Below are positions 9,201 through 19,130 of a stretch of DNA of 41,304 nucleotides, piece after piece. A model generated the notes under the pieces. That model was not told the origin of the DNA, ran no database searches, and saw only the letters and a program-made list of their open reading frames with translations. Position numbers and translations under genes: made by a program. Each line of letters begins with the position of its first letter. The first letter of the stretch is position 1. The DNA comes from Haplomitrium mnioides (lineage: Eukaryota; Marchantiophyta; Haplomitriopsida; Calobryales): the NCBI GenBank assembly GCA_049999725.1, contig JBNGIS010017957.1:1-41304 (forward strand). The letters run 5' to 3'.

Positions 9201-11860
9201 CAAAGCTTCTTTCTCATCACGATTTTTCGTCTGTCTTTGGGACGACTCTTCCAGATGATGATGATGATACAAACGTTTCTGAGCCTCTGCACGTGAGTAT
9301 TCTTCATCTCTTTTGGCCGATTTCATGTGAAATGTTTTGGATTGCTGGACATCTAATTCTGGTAAATTTAATTCTGTTGCTTTGCTGTGTATGTGATTGA
9401 GAATAGCACCCAAAATACTATACCTGAAGATTTATCAAATGGATACATCAGAGGGACCAAAATCCAATAGAGAATTGAGAATGTAGTGACAAATTATGGG
9501 AAGTTGAACAAAGGAAAATACAAGAACACAAGTTCCACTGCTACTGCTAGCTATTCATATTCCGCTGATTAGACCAGAAGTGGTCATTGATCAAGCTTTT
9601 TTCTTTTGTTTTCGAAGTTCACCCAGCTCCTTGAGTCTGTGCTACCAATCCTCTCTGACTTTGTTATCCTCTGAAGCTTGGTTATTTCTGCTTTTTCAGG
9701 AACTGCCCTTCACCCTGCTCCAAGTCACCTCAACGTACCTTCTAACTACCGAGAGAATCACCTTGACTCCAACTGTTCTGTAGGCGTTTGCTGATACTGT
9801 TTCTAACTGCCAAATCATCCCCTGCTCATGCAGGAAAGTGTTCTATGCTCGCTTCAACACGGCGAAAGAAGTCAGAGGAGGGCAAGTTTTCTTGAAGGTG
9901 CGGTTGCCTGTTTGCACCTTGGCAGGCCAAGAGATGTTGTTATTATCGTTGTTTTTTTTGGACTCTTGTACTTCACTGGTGGTTGGCTGATGAAGGACCT
10001 TTGGAGATTCTCTGGTATGGAACTCAGTTAAGGAGGCCAGATATCTGTTTGGGTATGAAATAGTCTTGATTTGACGCAGCCCCTGTCTCAGCCTCCTATT
10101 TCTGGGATATGTTTTAGACTACAGAGTTCCTCCACCAGGATTTACAATTCAAGGGGTTATTTATTATTATTTCTTAACGTTGGTGGTGTAGGTACCCAGG
10201 GTCAGGATCTAAGATTTCCCATAGGTAAGGTGATGAAACCTCCTGCAAACGATTTGGCAGGTTGCAAGAGTATTACCAATCTCTCACTTAATTCTGCTGA
10301 GCGAGCTGGAAGCGCTGCTATGAGACGGGAAATCAGACAATCAGCCAGTCTGTCTCCTTTAGTGAAGCTAAGCGGATACTTTTCTCAGCCGCAGGTACTT
10401 CAAAGCAAATCAGTCAGGCAAGAAAATTCTGTCAAAGACAAACAGAAGACGTACACCTTAAATGTAAATAATTGTACAAAAGAAGATACAAGCACTGCTG
10501 ATGGCGAGGAGAGGATTGTAGATGACAATCGGGAAAGCAATTTGGATGAGAACAATCCTGCAACTGTAAGTCTCTGTACAGTCAATTTCGTTCATGCTTG
10601 GTTGTTGTTATGCTCATTTTGACACATTTTGTGTTTTGTTCAGGAGAGCAACTGGCGGGAAATTGAGTTGAGGGGAGAAAACCTAACAAGGAGGACCTCT
10701 ACTGAGCAAGGTTGCGACTTTTATTGGAATCCAAATATGGTAGATGTATAGGTATGAATTCATTGTGATCTCTCCCCGCTATATCTGGTAAGTTGTCTGA
10801 CTCCAGGACCGCTATGTGAACAGAAACTCCCAAAGTATTTCCCCAGAAATTACTCTCTGATCCTGCTGAGAAGCGAAGCAATTTTTCCGCCAATGTCGCC
10901 CATGTGAAAGAGTATGCGAGTCTGGCTGACAAATCCATGGCGCAGTTTGTGTCTCAAATCGCCCCATTTCGGTCTTCGTCAAGGGGTGTACGTGCAAGTG
11001 GCCTTCGCGCTCCTTTCAAATGTGCTTCGAAAAGGAGACATATGAGGTAATCACTAGACGTTTAGCTGATATCGAGACATTAAGCAAAAGGATATTACAT
11101 GCATACTTTCCGTTGGTCAGATAGGTACGACAACATGGTAATTCCTTAACCCTGAGCCGTGCTTTATCTGGGCACCAATCTTTGAGCCCTACAACATGGT
11201 AATTCCTTTAGCCTGAGGCCATGCTTTACGTGGATACCAAACTTCGTTGTCAGGTTCGTTACCCCCATCTGGTAGCGTACAAGGAACCAGAAGTGGCAGC
11301 CAGACATAACTACTCTGATTGGTCTTAAACTTTGTGACTGACAGACAATGGCATGGCTACTCTTCACGTGGGTAGTTGTGACGTTGCTAGACTGTTGGAA
11401 CTTCCATCCCGTTTACCATCAAATGTCTGCAAAGTTTATTTAGACGTCTTCGTGGCTGTTATTTAACATACTGAATCCCGATTGAACAAGTTTGCCGGAT
11501 GTAATGTACTCTGGGATAACCGGAAGCGAGTAACTTATGCCGCAACCGTAGTTACGGCTCATGTTACGAAGAATTGAGAGACCAATGAGTGATGATCCAG
11601 GGCTGGTTGTCGAATGGAGAGCCTGACAGGATTGTAGAGAACCATGATTTTGTACCGATTATTATACTTCGATTTCGTTTTTATAATAAGTAAATCTGTG
11701 GATTGGATGTTGCAGGGAAACCGTGTTGAACGGAAACAACATTTTCGACCAATTTGTGCACGATGCATCGACTTCGTTATCTCGGTCGGGTCGGGGCTAC
11801 GTAAAACCAAGACTGGTGGCAATATCTGGTTCTGAAAGACAAGATCCATCGTTCTCATGA
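6287..11860 (+). CDS. EXO1: Exonuclease 1 (EXO1), 14 exons, complete
   Basis: EXO1 is a nuclear XPG/Rad2-family 5'-3' double-strand DNA exonuclease and flap endonuclease of mismatch repair, end resection and recombination. Proposed exons are 6287-6447, 6743-6862, 7172-7295, 7404-7541, 7850-8059, 8179-8367, 8456-8515, 8664-8787, 9075-9292, 9834-9897, 10192-10565, 10644-10710, 10824-11046 and 11716-11860. All are GT-AG, all phases agree, and they total 738 aa, close to the 735 or so of Arabidopsis EXO1. The start MGIQGLLP is the family start. The catalytic acids are all present: D30 ([11 protein letters not shown]), D78 (VFDG), E150 and D152 (APYEADAQ), D171 and D173 (TEDSD), and the GCDY aspartate at 226, followed by the GMGVKKAH helix-hairpin. 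The first nine exons are near certain. The acidic, poorly conserved C-terminal exons 10-14 rest on splice phase and the SGLRAPFK block. Confidence 0.94.
9700..9779 (+). other. Possible unused or cassette exon in EXO1 intron 9
   Basis: A strong pyrimidine-tract acceptor (CTTTTTCAG) precedes an 80-nt segment that ends at a GT. One frame across it reads [20 protein letters not shown], which looks coding, but 80 nt breaks the phase between exons 9 and 10. The gene model works without it. If spliced in, it would shift frame and give a premature stop. Confidence 0.25.
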
Positions 11861-11897
11861 ACTGGGTATAGTGTGCAATGATCATTGTACACGCTTA

Positions 11898-11903
11898 AAT
11901 AAA
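11898..11903 (+). terminator. Candidate poly(A) signal of EXO1
   Basis: AATAAA lies 38 nt after the EXO1 stop codon, and a second AATAAA follows near 11951. Position and motif fit a plant near-upstream element, but short AT motifs are common. Confidence 0.4.
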
Positions 11904-12615
11904 TATCTGTTATTCGGAGATGTACAGCAGAGAGTTCTATGTCTCTGGTGAAATAAAGATGGATTGAACATGGGGTGCGTGTACTGTGTAGTATGTACCT
12001 AACAAGCTTGGCTTTGCCATACAGTGCAGTAGAGTGCAGGGTTATAACCATGGATCGACATGGGGAGAGAACAGTGACGTCCTCTTGTAAATACGGAAAG
12101 TATGGGGATGTCTACAGTGGACGAAGAACGTGTACAGACTGGAAAAAGGGTGGAGACTCCTGGTATTACTGTACGAGAGATTATTCCATGGACGTTGGAG
12201 GATTGCAGCGTGTGCTTATGTACCACGTGGGTACCTTTGCACACGTGCGCAATCGACCTTGTGTTGTAAATGCACGAATATCTTCCAACTGCCGGCCATA
12301 CACGTGACGCTTCATAAATTGGTGCCCCACTCCACTGCCTGCTCTGCTTTGAGTTTTTGCGTCGCCGTCGAGCCGTTATAGAAACAGTAGTTCTGTCTGT
12401 TAAAAGGAAGAAGAGATGTTGTTTCTCCCAAATATCTTTTTTCCCCCTGCTCCGACGGTGGACCGTCTGTTTGCTTTTCAGTCAACACCCAAGAAAACCT
12501 CAGCAGCAGCAGCACTATTCTGATCTGGCCTAGTTTACTAATATTCATTTGGAGCTTCTGTTAATGTTAATGATTGGTTGATTACTACGTTCGATTACCC
12601 TCGTTCGCTAGTGGG
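11904..12615. other. Intergenic, no gene recognised
   Basis: Overlapping ORFs on both strands (for example 110 aa on plus at 11975-12307 and 84 aa on minus at 11797-12051) share the same DNA and match no family. They are cysteine-rich because of GT-rich sequence. Nothing else is seen. Confidence 0.5.
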
Positions 12616-13629
12616 ATGAAGGCCCGTGTAGCTTGGCCGTAGCCACCTGCTCCTTGGTTGAATCAATTGTACCATTATTCTGTTCTGCTTACGCATGATT
12701 GATTAGATTGTGAATGCCTGTCTCCCTGCTTTCTTAGATTGTTCCAGAAGTCGTTAGCAGGCTTCACGGCTGATATTTTGGATATTACATATCCATATCA
12801 TCATCCTTTTTAGAAAGTGAATTTCACGTGTCAAATCTGAATATCTCTTACGTGTTGACAATCTAGTAATTTTCCCGCTCTGCATTTTGATTCTGTTCAG
12901 TTCTCTTACTTTTTTCATATTGTTGTGTGTCCATCGCTCAGGACCGCGTAGCAGGCAGACGGATTCAATTGGCAAATTTTGCAGCAATGCATGCCAATTA
13001 CAAGGCCAGTGAAGAAGTCCAGTATCCAAAGGTAATTATGGACATGAGACTTAAGTACATTGCAGATTGGTAATGGGTAATGTAACTGTCAGTGAGCCAC
13101 ACACGCGGTGCTTCAATGGCGTGCGGTTGCAACAGACCCACCAATGCTACTGCAACAACCATGCTCACATGCATGCAGGAGAAGATGGGCATGACATTGG
13201 TTTGAGGAAAATAGTGGCAACAAAAAATTGATGAAGGGTTAGATGTGTAAGGAATCTTCACGAGTGACATTTGACTCCCTCAAGGTTTGTTCTAATGGGT
13301 TCGATTAGGTGAAAAGTGTTTTTGGAGGGCTTAAAGTAAGCGAGAGGGGGGGAGGGATGAGAATGTGGAGGAGGAATTGTACGTCCATGGAATCTGCACT
13401 ACAAGATCGATCGATGGGATTTTTGAGCGCGTGGACTGATTTCTGCCAAAAGTGCGCACAACCAGACAAAGTACGGGGAGGCAAGGTTGGTGGAGAGAGG
13501 CCGTTAAACAATTATGTATGTGATAACAATTATGCATGTGATTATGAATGAATGTGAGTTTGCTCAGAGATCTTGGGTGTTAATGCCGATTTGATGTATG
13601 TACAGGGCAGATTTGACTTGTATCATTGA
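12616..13629 (+). CDS. Candidate three-exon microprotein of 41 aa (uncertain)
   Basis: I do not recognise this product. The clearest part is 12942-13031, a 90-nt segment preceded by CTCAG and followed by GTAATT, open in one frame (RRIQLANFAAMHANYKASEE). It joins in phase 0 to 13606-13629, reached through ..TACAG, which reads GRFDLYH and then TGA. Upstream, 12616-12627 encodes MKAR and is followed by GT, also phase 0. The resulting protein is basic at the N-terminus and has no signal or membrane segment. Plants do have conserved short proteins of this kind, such as small mitochondrial complex subunits, but I cannot assign a family. The first exon is the weakest call; a longer, different 5' part is possible. 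Confidence 0.3.
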
Positions 13630-15904
13630 AGAAACTTCTTCGTCGATATACAGTGTATGAGTGTAGGATCCAGTGCAGACGATGGTACCACAGAAGCAGT
13701 ACTGGTAGCAGGGCCTCGTGTGGTAGCGTGTTTAGCAGATTGGGTGCAGCATCTTTAAAAACTTGGTTTCAACGAAATGGGATGTACACTGTCGCCGTGA
13801 TGCCTGTGAGTCTTCCTAGAGATAACTATCCTTGCGCACCTCCAATCCTGTAACTCCATAATGAAACTCGCTCACCACCCGACAATGTCTGTTTCCGAAC
13901 GACAAGTCCAAACTACTGCAGACTGAGGCAGGTGGTACCTGCTTCGCTCATTCATCTCTGTTCTCTTCTTGTTAATGCCGGGAAACATTTCAGACCATGG
14001 ATAGTAAAAGCCCAAATCATGCCATTTATGGCGCAGAATTTTGCCGGCTGAGAATTAGCCGACTCGCCGTTTCAGCACGCTTTCAGTCCTGAGAGTAAGC
14101 TGTGAACATGAAAAATGCGTATTAGCGCAAATCTCATTTTCTATATGGAGAAATGGCAGAGGAGGTGGTATATAAGACAGTGTAGTGGAAGCGTTCACAT
14201 GAAAAGCACGTGTGATGGATGGGAAGAGGGGCTCTCGTGGACGAGAAGAATGTACACTCTTGGCTTCAAAGCTCTTGCAGCGACACAATGAGAAACAAAC
14301 ACCGTTGTGCCGTTGGCACGTATTGGAAAGCGTGAAATTGCACAGGCTACGTAGACTAGCGTCGTAGCCTGTGGAACAGGTTAACAAACTAAAGCGGAGT
14401 TAGCCGGCTGGAAAATCGGAGGTCTTTCTTCGGGGACGGGAACGAGATCGTAAGCGCGGACTCGCATCCCAACTGCGCAACTGCGCAAGCAGCAAGCATT
14501 ATGACGAGGGGACGCGTCAGAGGTGCAACACTGACTTTGGCTTTTGCTGTGCGAGAATTGGAATTGGCGTGGGTAGTTTACGGTGTCAATTGCCAGCTTG
14601 ATGTGCACTCTTTCAGCCGGAAGCCTCGGCGGCGGTTCAAGTCAACGAAAGAAGAAGATTTGTGGGAGAAATTCATGGGCGAGATCCGCATAACATTAGT
14701 TTGTCGCTTGCATGAAGGCACTGCAACAGAAGAAGAAGCTTGTACAGCAATGGTAGGGACCATACTTGTTTATCGTGAGCAATGTTGTCCGAACGACATT
14801 AAGGAAATGTGCCCACGGTATCATATCACGAGGAAAATCAATGCGAGCCCTTTAGCCACGTGAAGTGTTGGGCACAGACGTTTCATGCAAAACCCACAAT
14901 TACTCGGGATGCGGGATTTGTTTCTGCTGAAACTACATTCTCCTAATCTCCGTCCCTCGCCCCACGGAATCCGGGACGTTCCAGGTTGCCGGTTGCAAAG
15001 GACGAAGAAGTAAACCCCTGTAAAAGGCCACCATGTGTACGAAACAGATTCACGGTGACGTCCCTTCCCTTCGTCTCCTCTCCTCTCCTCTCCTCTCCCT
15101 CCGTGTTGTTTCGGGGAAACTAACGGCCCTCAATTCTAAGATTTCAAACTTTGTTAAACAAAAATTTCTAGATTTGGTGAGATCTTCCTTCCTGCCATTC
15201 TGCACCATGAAATTATGAGTGCCATACAAATTCTTCTCTTGCAGTTTCTTCTGTGCTTATGCATATCTGCCAGCTGCTTCCTTATCTGATTTCTCGTGGT
15301 CAACTTTCGCTGGCGAGGATTGCAATCAATCCATCCATCCCTCTCCGCGCGCGCGTGTTGCATGAGTTGGTGAGATATTGTAACCCTGCCACTCTTTCGA
15401 TACTCACCTTTTTTGTTTTGGTTGCTGGAATTCTCGATAGTTCGTTCACGACCAACCGTACTTGGCTCCCTCCCCTGTTGTACAATTTGGGTGTCATCAG
15501 AGATATGATCATGTTGCTGGTGGAGTCAATTCATATTCCCCAAATACAATGCACAATTCGCATCACAGAATTTACATTACACATTGGTGAACAATTTCTC
15601 CCACACTTGTTTAAAATTTTAATCCTCGAGCACGAGCATGTACAATGAGTGAAAGATGCATTTGTACCAAACAAACCAGTGATAAAAGCACCAGATGAAG
15701 AGACAGTGAAATCTATGTAGCGGTGGAGGGGCGGAGATAGAGGCGTGTGGCAAAACATGGGAACTAATGAAACGTTAAGCCTCACGTTTTGTATCACGCC
15801 TCCGCTCGCATTACAGCTCGCATTACAGACGAGGTGTAATTTGGGAGGGTATTTGTTCGATGTAGAAGAAAAGCTTACGTCTTCGGCGTAGCATGATCAA
15901 CATT
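13630..15904. other. Intergenic, no supported gene
   Basis: ORFs of 120 aa (14501-14863, +) and 131 aa (15253-15648, +) are the longest here. Neither shows a domain, conserved motif or splice support, and both have opposing ORFs of similar length. At 13672-13758 one frame reads DDGTTEAVLVAGPRVVACLA and meets a stop soon after, which is a possible relic. A (TCTCC)5 microsatellite lies at 15074-15098. The 3' part is downstream of the CKX cluster. Confidence 0.5.
15074..15098. repeat. (TCTCC)5 microsatellite
   Basis: Five perfect pentanucleotide copies occur in a CT-rich tract. Confidence 0.85.
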
Positions 15905-16065
15905 CTATGTAGCGGGTGAGTAGTGCCTCCCAATAACAGGGAAGGTAGACTTGCCATTCCTGCGAAACATATTCAGACCTGGATCTAAAGTGGCATGAGG
16001 GCTCGCATGATGCGGTTCACGCATAAGCGCACTGCGAAAAATCTATCTCACTACTCTCCGAATCG
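15905..16065 (-). pseudogene. Relic of a cytokinin dehydrogenase C-terminus
   Basis: On the minus strand one frame reads HATLDPGLNMFRRN, then a short tail and TAG at 15905-15907. It aligns with the C-terminal block of the intact gene next door (HAILAPGQNIFRRN). Similarity continues at the DNA level into the preceding WSKFL region (..ACTCTCCGAA..), but out of frame and with a stop. The remainder of the copy is absent. It is best explained as the remains of a tandem CKX paralogue or a partial duplication of the last exon, in the same orientation and ending about 35 bp before the intact gene's stop codon. Confidence 0.75.
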
Positions 16066-16100
16066 GTAACTACTGGTCAGTAGTTCCTCTCTGAACTTCG

Positions 16101-18579
16101 TCATTGCTGTACGGGGTAAATTTCATTCCTACGAAAGATGTTCTGACCCGGAGCAAGAATGGCGTGAGGGTCATACATACGCTTGTTATGAAGAAATTTA
16201 CTCCACGATTCTCCGAAGTGTACCTGCCATTCGGCGAGTGTTGAATACTTTGGCAGATATTGTTTGCACCCCAGTGTATTGCAATATCGCAACGTGTTAC
16301 TGTTTCGTGACAGAAGAGTTTGCAGAGTTGGGCCCACGAAAGGTAGCACAGATTCAAGAAAAGCAACCAGGTAAAAAAGTTTTTCATCGGGTACTTGCGC
16401 AGTCATGAGAGCATCCCACCTGAACGCACAAAACAGTAGCTCACGTACATTAGCAAATATCTTAAACTGTGGAGAGAAAGGAAAGCACAACGTGCTGATC
16501 GTATTCAATAAGCTTCCAGATTGATCAATTGCGAATGTCTGGATGTGAATGCCAATGGGAATAATATATTCTCTGAAGTGTGACGGACCGACCATCGCAC
16601 TGGCAAAGAAACAGCAGAAGTCATTACTCACTTATTTGCATTGAATGGGTAAACAATAATAGGTCCTGAGATGATATCTCCACTGAGACTCCGAAGCACC
16701 GTTGCGTCGAACTCGTCCATTTTACTTTCTGGGACGAAAAGATTCACCCACGGATGAGGCACGATCCACTCCCCCAGAGACCGCAGTAGTACCTCCGTTC
16801 CGTGAACTCGATCGAGAAAGTTGAAATATGACACATCCGTAGTAAACACTAGAGTTGGTATGAAGTCCAAGGATTGCAGCAACTCTTCTTGTTTCTATGA
16901 AATCAGAGGAACAAAATCATAAATGAGACAAATTTGACGATCGAGATCTATCCGTGGAGACAAAATACCTCACAAAATGGTTGATAAAACACGCATTACA
17001 CAGGGATGCAAGACTTTTGCAACTCATCAATTTGTACGTCCAACGTACATGGCAACAATTTTCTCTCGCCAATCTCAAAGGTTGACCATCACTGGCCGGG
17101 ATAACAAATTGCACGCACCTGATTCACGGCGGACACAGAGTCTTCACTGCCGTAGTTTATTGTCATCTCGATGTAGTAGAGCACTGAAGTCGTGGACGGA
17201 CCGGGCAATAAAGATGCATTCACTGTCTGCTTATTGAAAGGAACAGAATTCCATCCAAAGCTGTGATCAGGGGTATTGGAGACAATGAATCCTTCCAAAT
17301 AGTTGACGGTGAAGTTGTTCGATTCTGAAATAATATACTCTTGATCTTGTTTGAAGGCAGCAAAGCTCGAGTAGAGAGCTCTAATCCACCTGACCTGGCC
17401 ATTCCGAAGAGCTGTAGTTTAGCATTCGCTACATTATAACAGAGAACGGACATGTAGATTTACTCTTTTCAGCTTTGCTGTCCTCAGTCAAAATTATTTA
17501 GGCAAAATACTACGAAGCCTGAAAGCGCTAGTGATGAGGGCTTTCAACTAATCAAAATGAATGGGTAATGGAAGCTTACATTCGTGGGAGCTTGTTCAAG
17601 GATTATGGATGCCTTTGTGATAATTCCGAACTGCCCCAAGCCTCCAAGCGCTGCATAAAACAGGTCCGCATTTTGTTCACGAGAGCAGGCAATAAGCTCA
17701 CCCATTCCTGTCAACAGCAAAAGAGACTGTGTTAATGAGGAGTGGATGCCGTTGTTATGCAATTTGGCTCAGACTGTGATGCTACTTCAGAATATCAAGT
17801 CGCTACATTTCTCCCAAATTCGAGTTACTCAGAGCTCACAACACAATCATGACATGCTCTAGAGCTGAATGTAGGGGGGAACTGAAGATCGAATCTGGCG
17901 ATGATGTGTAAGAGATCTCACCGGTGATAATTTCCAGTTGGAGAACGTTGTTAATTTGAGGACCATAACGAAACGACTGGCCACTGATTCCAGCATTTGA
18001 CAATGTTCCTCCCACGCTTAGATAGAGATAGTCTGTGAATGACCTTGGGGAAAGTCCTTGAGACAGAGACGCTTGCAATACATCCACCCAGAGCTCACCG
18101 CCCGCAGCTTCCACGTACATTGCTGCTGCATTCACGATGATACCTTTCAGTGATGACATCTCGACTATAATTCCGTTAAGAGCTTGGCTTTGGCCATTCG
18201 TAGAGTGTCCAGGACCTCGCGCAGCGACGGTGATATTGGAGGTGGATAACCTTACCAAGTTCACTATCTTCATGATGTCCTGCACTGACCCTGGATGAAG
18301 AACTGCTGCGGGAGTAAGGCTGCGCATGAGCCCGAAGTCCACCGCCGCGTAGGATATTACATCAATTTCATAGGACAGGAGACCATCAAGAGTGAGAGAG
18401 TTCAAAGCATCGCAATCCTGCGGGGAGAGAGAGCAGTTATCGGGATCCTGTACAGATCCATCTACGCTTACGCGAGCAAGGAAGCTCAATGCAAGCACGA
18501 AACTTGCCAATTGCAGGTATGTGATTTTCCCAGCCTTGGCCATCTTTGCTTCGGAATTTGTATTGTCTAATTTAGACAA
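16101..18579 (-). CDS. CKX: Cytokinin dehydrogenase (cytokinin oxidase), 5 exons
   Basis: This FAD enzyme oxidatively cleaves the N6 side chain of isopentenyl- and zeatin-type cytokinins, ending their signal. Exons in order of translation are 18579-17922, 17707-17580, 17394-17119, 16894-16632 and 16419-16101, all GT-AG with matching phases (547 aa). Met13 (18543) may be the real start, because it puts the hydrophobic stretch LQLASFVLALSFLA at a secretory signal position (535 aa). The FAD-binding domain carries ARGPGHSTNGQ with the covalent-FAD His at residue 125, GGELWVDVL, and SFTDYLYLSVGGTLSNAG with the catalytic Asp at 183. The cytokinin-binding half has LGGLGQFGIITKA, VRWIRALYSSF and the C-terminal DPHAILAPGQ. 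RGPGHS replaces the usual RGHGHS. An apoplastic or secretory location is inferred. Confidence 0.95.
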
Positions 18580-19130
18580 AAAATAAGACGAGTGCCAATA
18601 GCAAACACGGAGATGAGATGGCTCAAATTCTGTGGAGACTACGTTAGGATTGCGATCTGAGACGACTCTATGTCAGCTCAACACAATAATATCCAGCCAA
18701 TGCCAAACTCACTTTCACTAGCATTCATATTTTCATGCTGATCCAAAAAAGCTCTGTTAACTATTCTGCAACCACGCTTGCCAACAAAATTACGGATCCA
18801 GCAGTAGCGATGTTCTTCTTTCCTTCTTCTCCCAGTCTTGCACACGGCGCCAGAGGTGAAGGCGGGCGCGGCTTATTTAAAGGGAGGCCTGCAGGTGTCG
18901 TAAAGGCGGCGGTGATTTACACCAGCGGCTTCGCCTCCTTCACCGCTTTTTTTTTTTCCTCCTCTTCCTTCCCTCCTCTGCCACGCGCTGTGCAGAATGT
19001 TGCACCACTGGCTGCTCCCGGTCATCACGCTTTTACCTCGTGGCGGCGCGGTGAAAACGGTGGGGAGTAGATGAGGCAAGCGAGATTTTCCATGCGGTGT
19101 GGTGGATTTCATTACAAGCTCTCTAAAATC
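18580..19130. other. CKX upstream region with GC-rich foldback segment
   Basis: This is the promoter side of the CKX gene. At about 18855-18955 there is a GC-rich stretch with TATTTAAA, then GGTGTCGTAAAGG..TTTACACC and CGGTGA..TCACCG, which can pair as nested hairpins, followed by a T-run and CT-rich DNA. No gene is recognised; the opposing ORFs of 111 and 128 aa shadow each other. Confidence 0.45.

Noticed and set aside
12050-12240. A frame reading WYYCTRDYSMDV resembles an antibody CDR3 region.
   Set aside because: The match is a dozen residues in a plant window with no immunoglobulin fold around it; coincidence.
14501-14863. Plus-strand ORF of 120 aa, apparently intronless.
   Set aside because: No family motif, an opposing ORF over part of it, and no splice or promoter support; not strong enough to call a gene.
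15253-15648. Plus-strand ORF of 131 aa.
   Set aside because: Opposed by overlapping ORFs, no domain, hydrophobic composition typical of random AT-rich frames.
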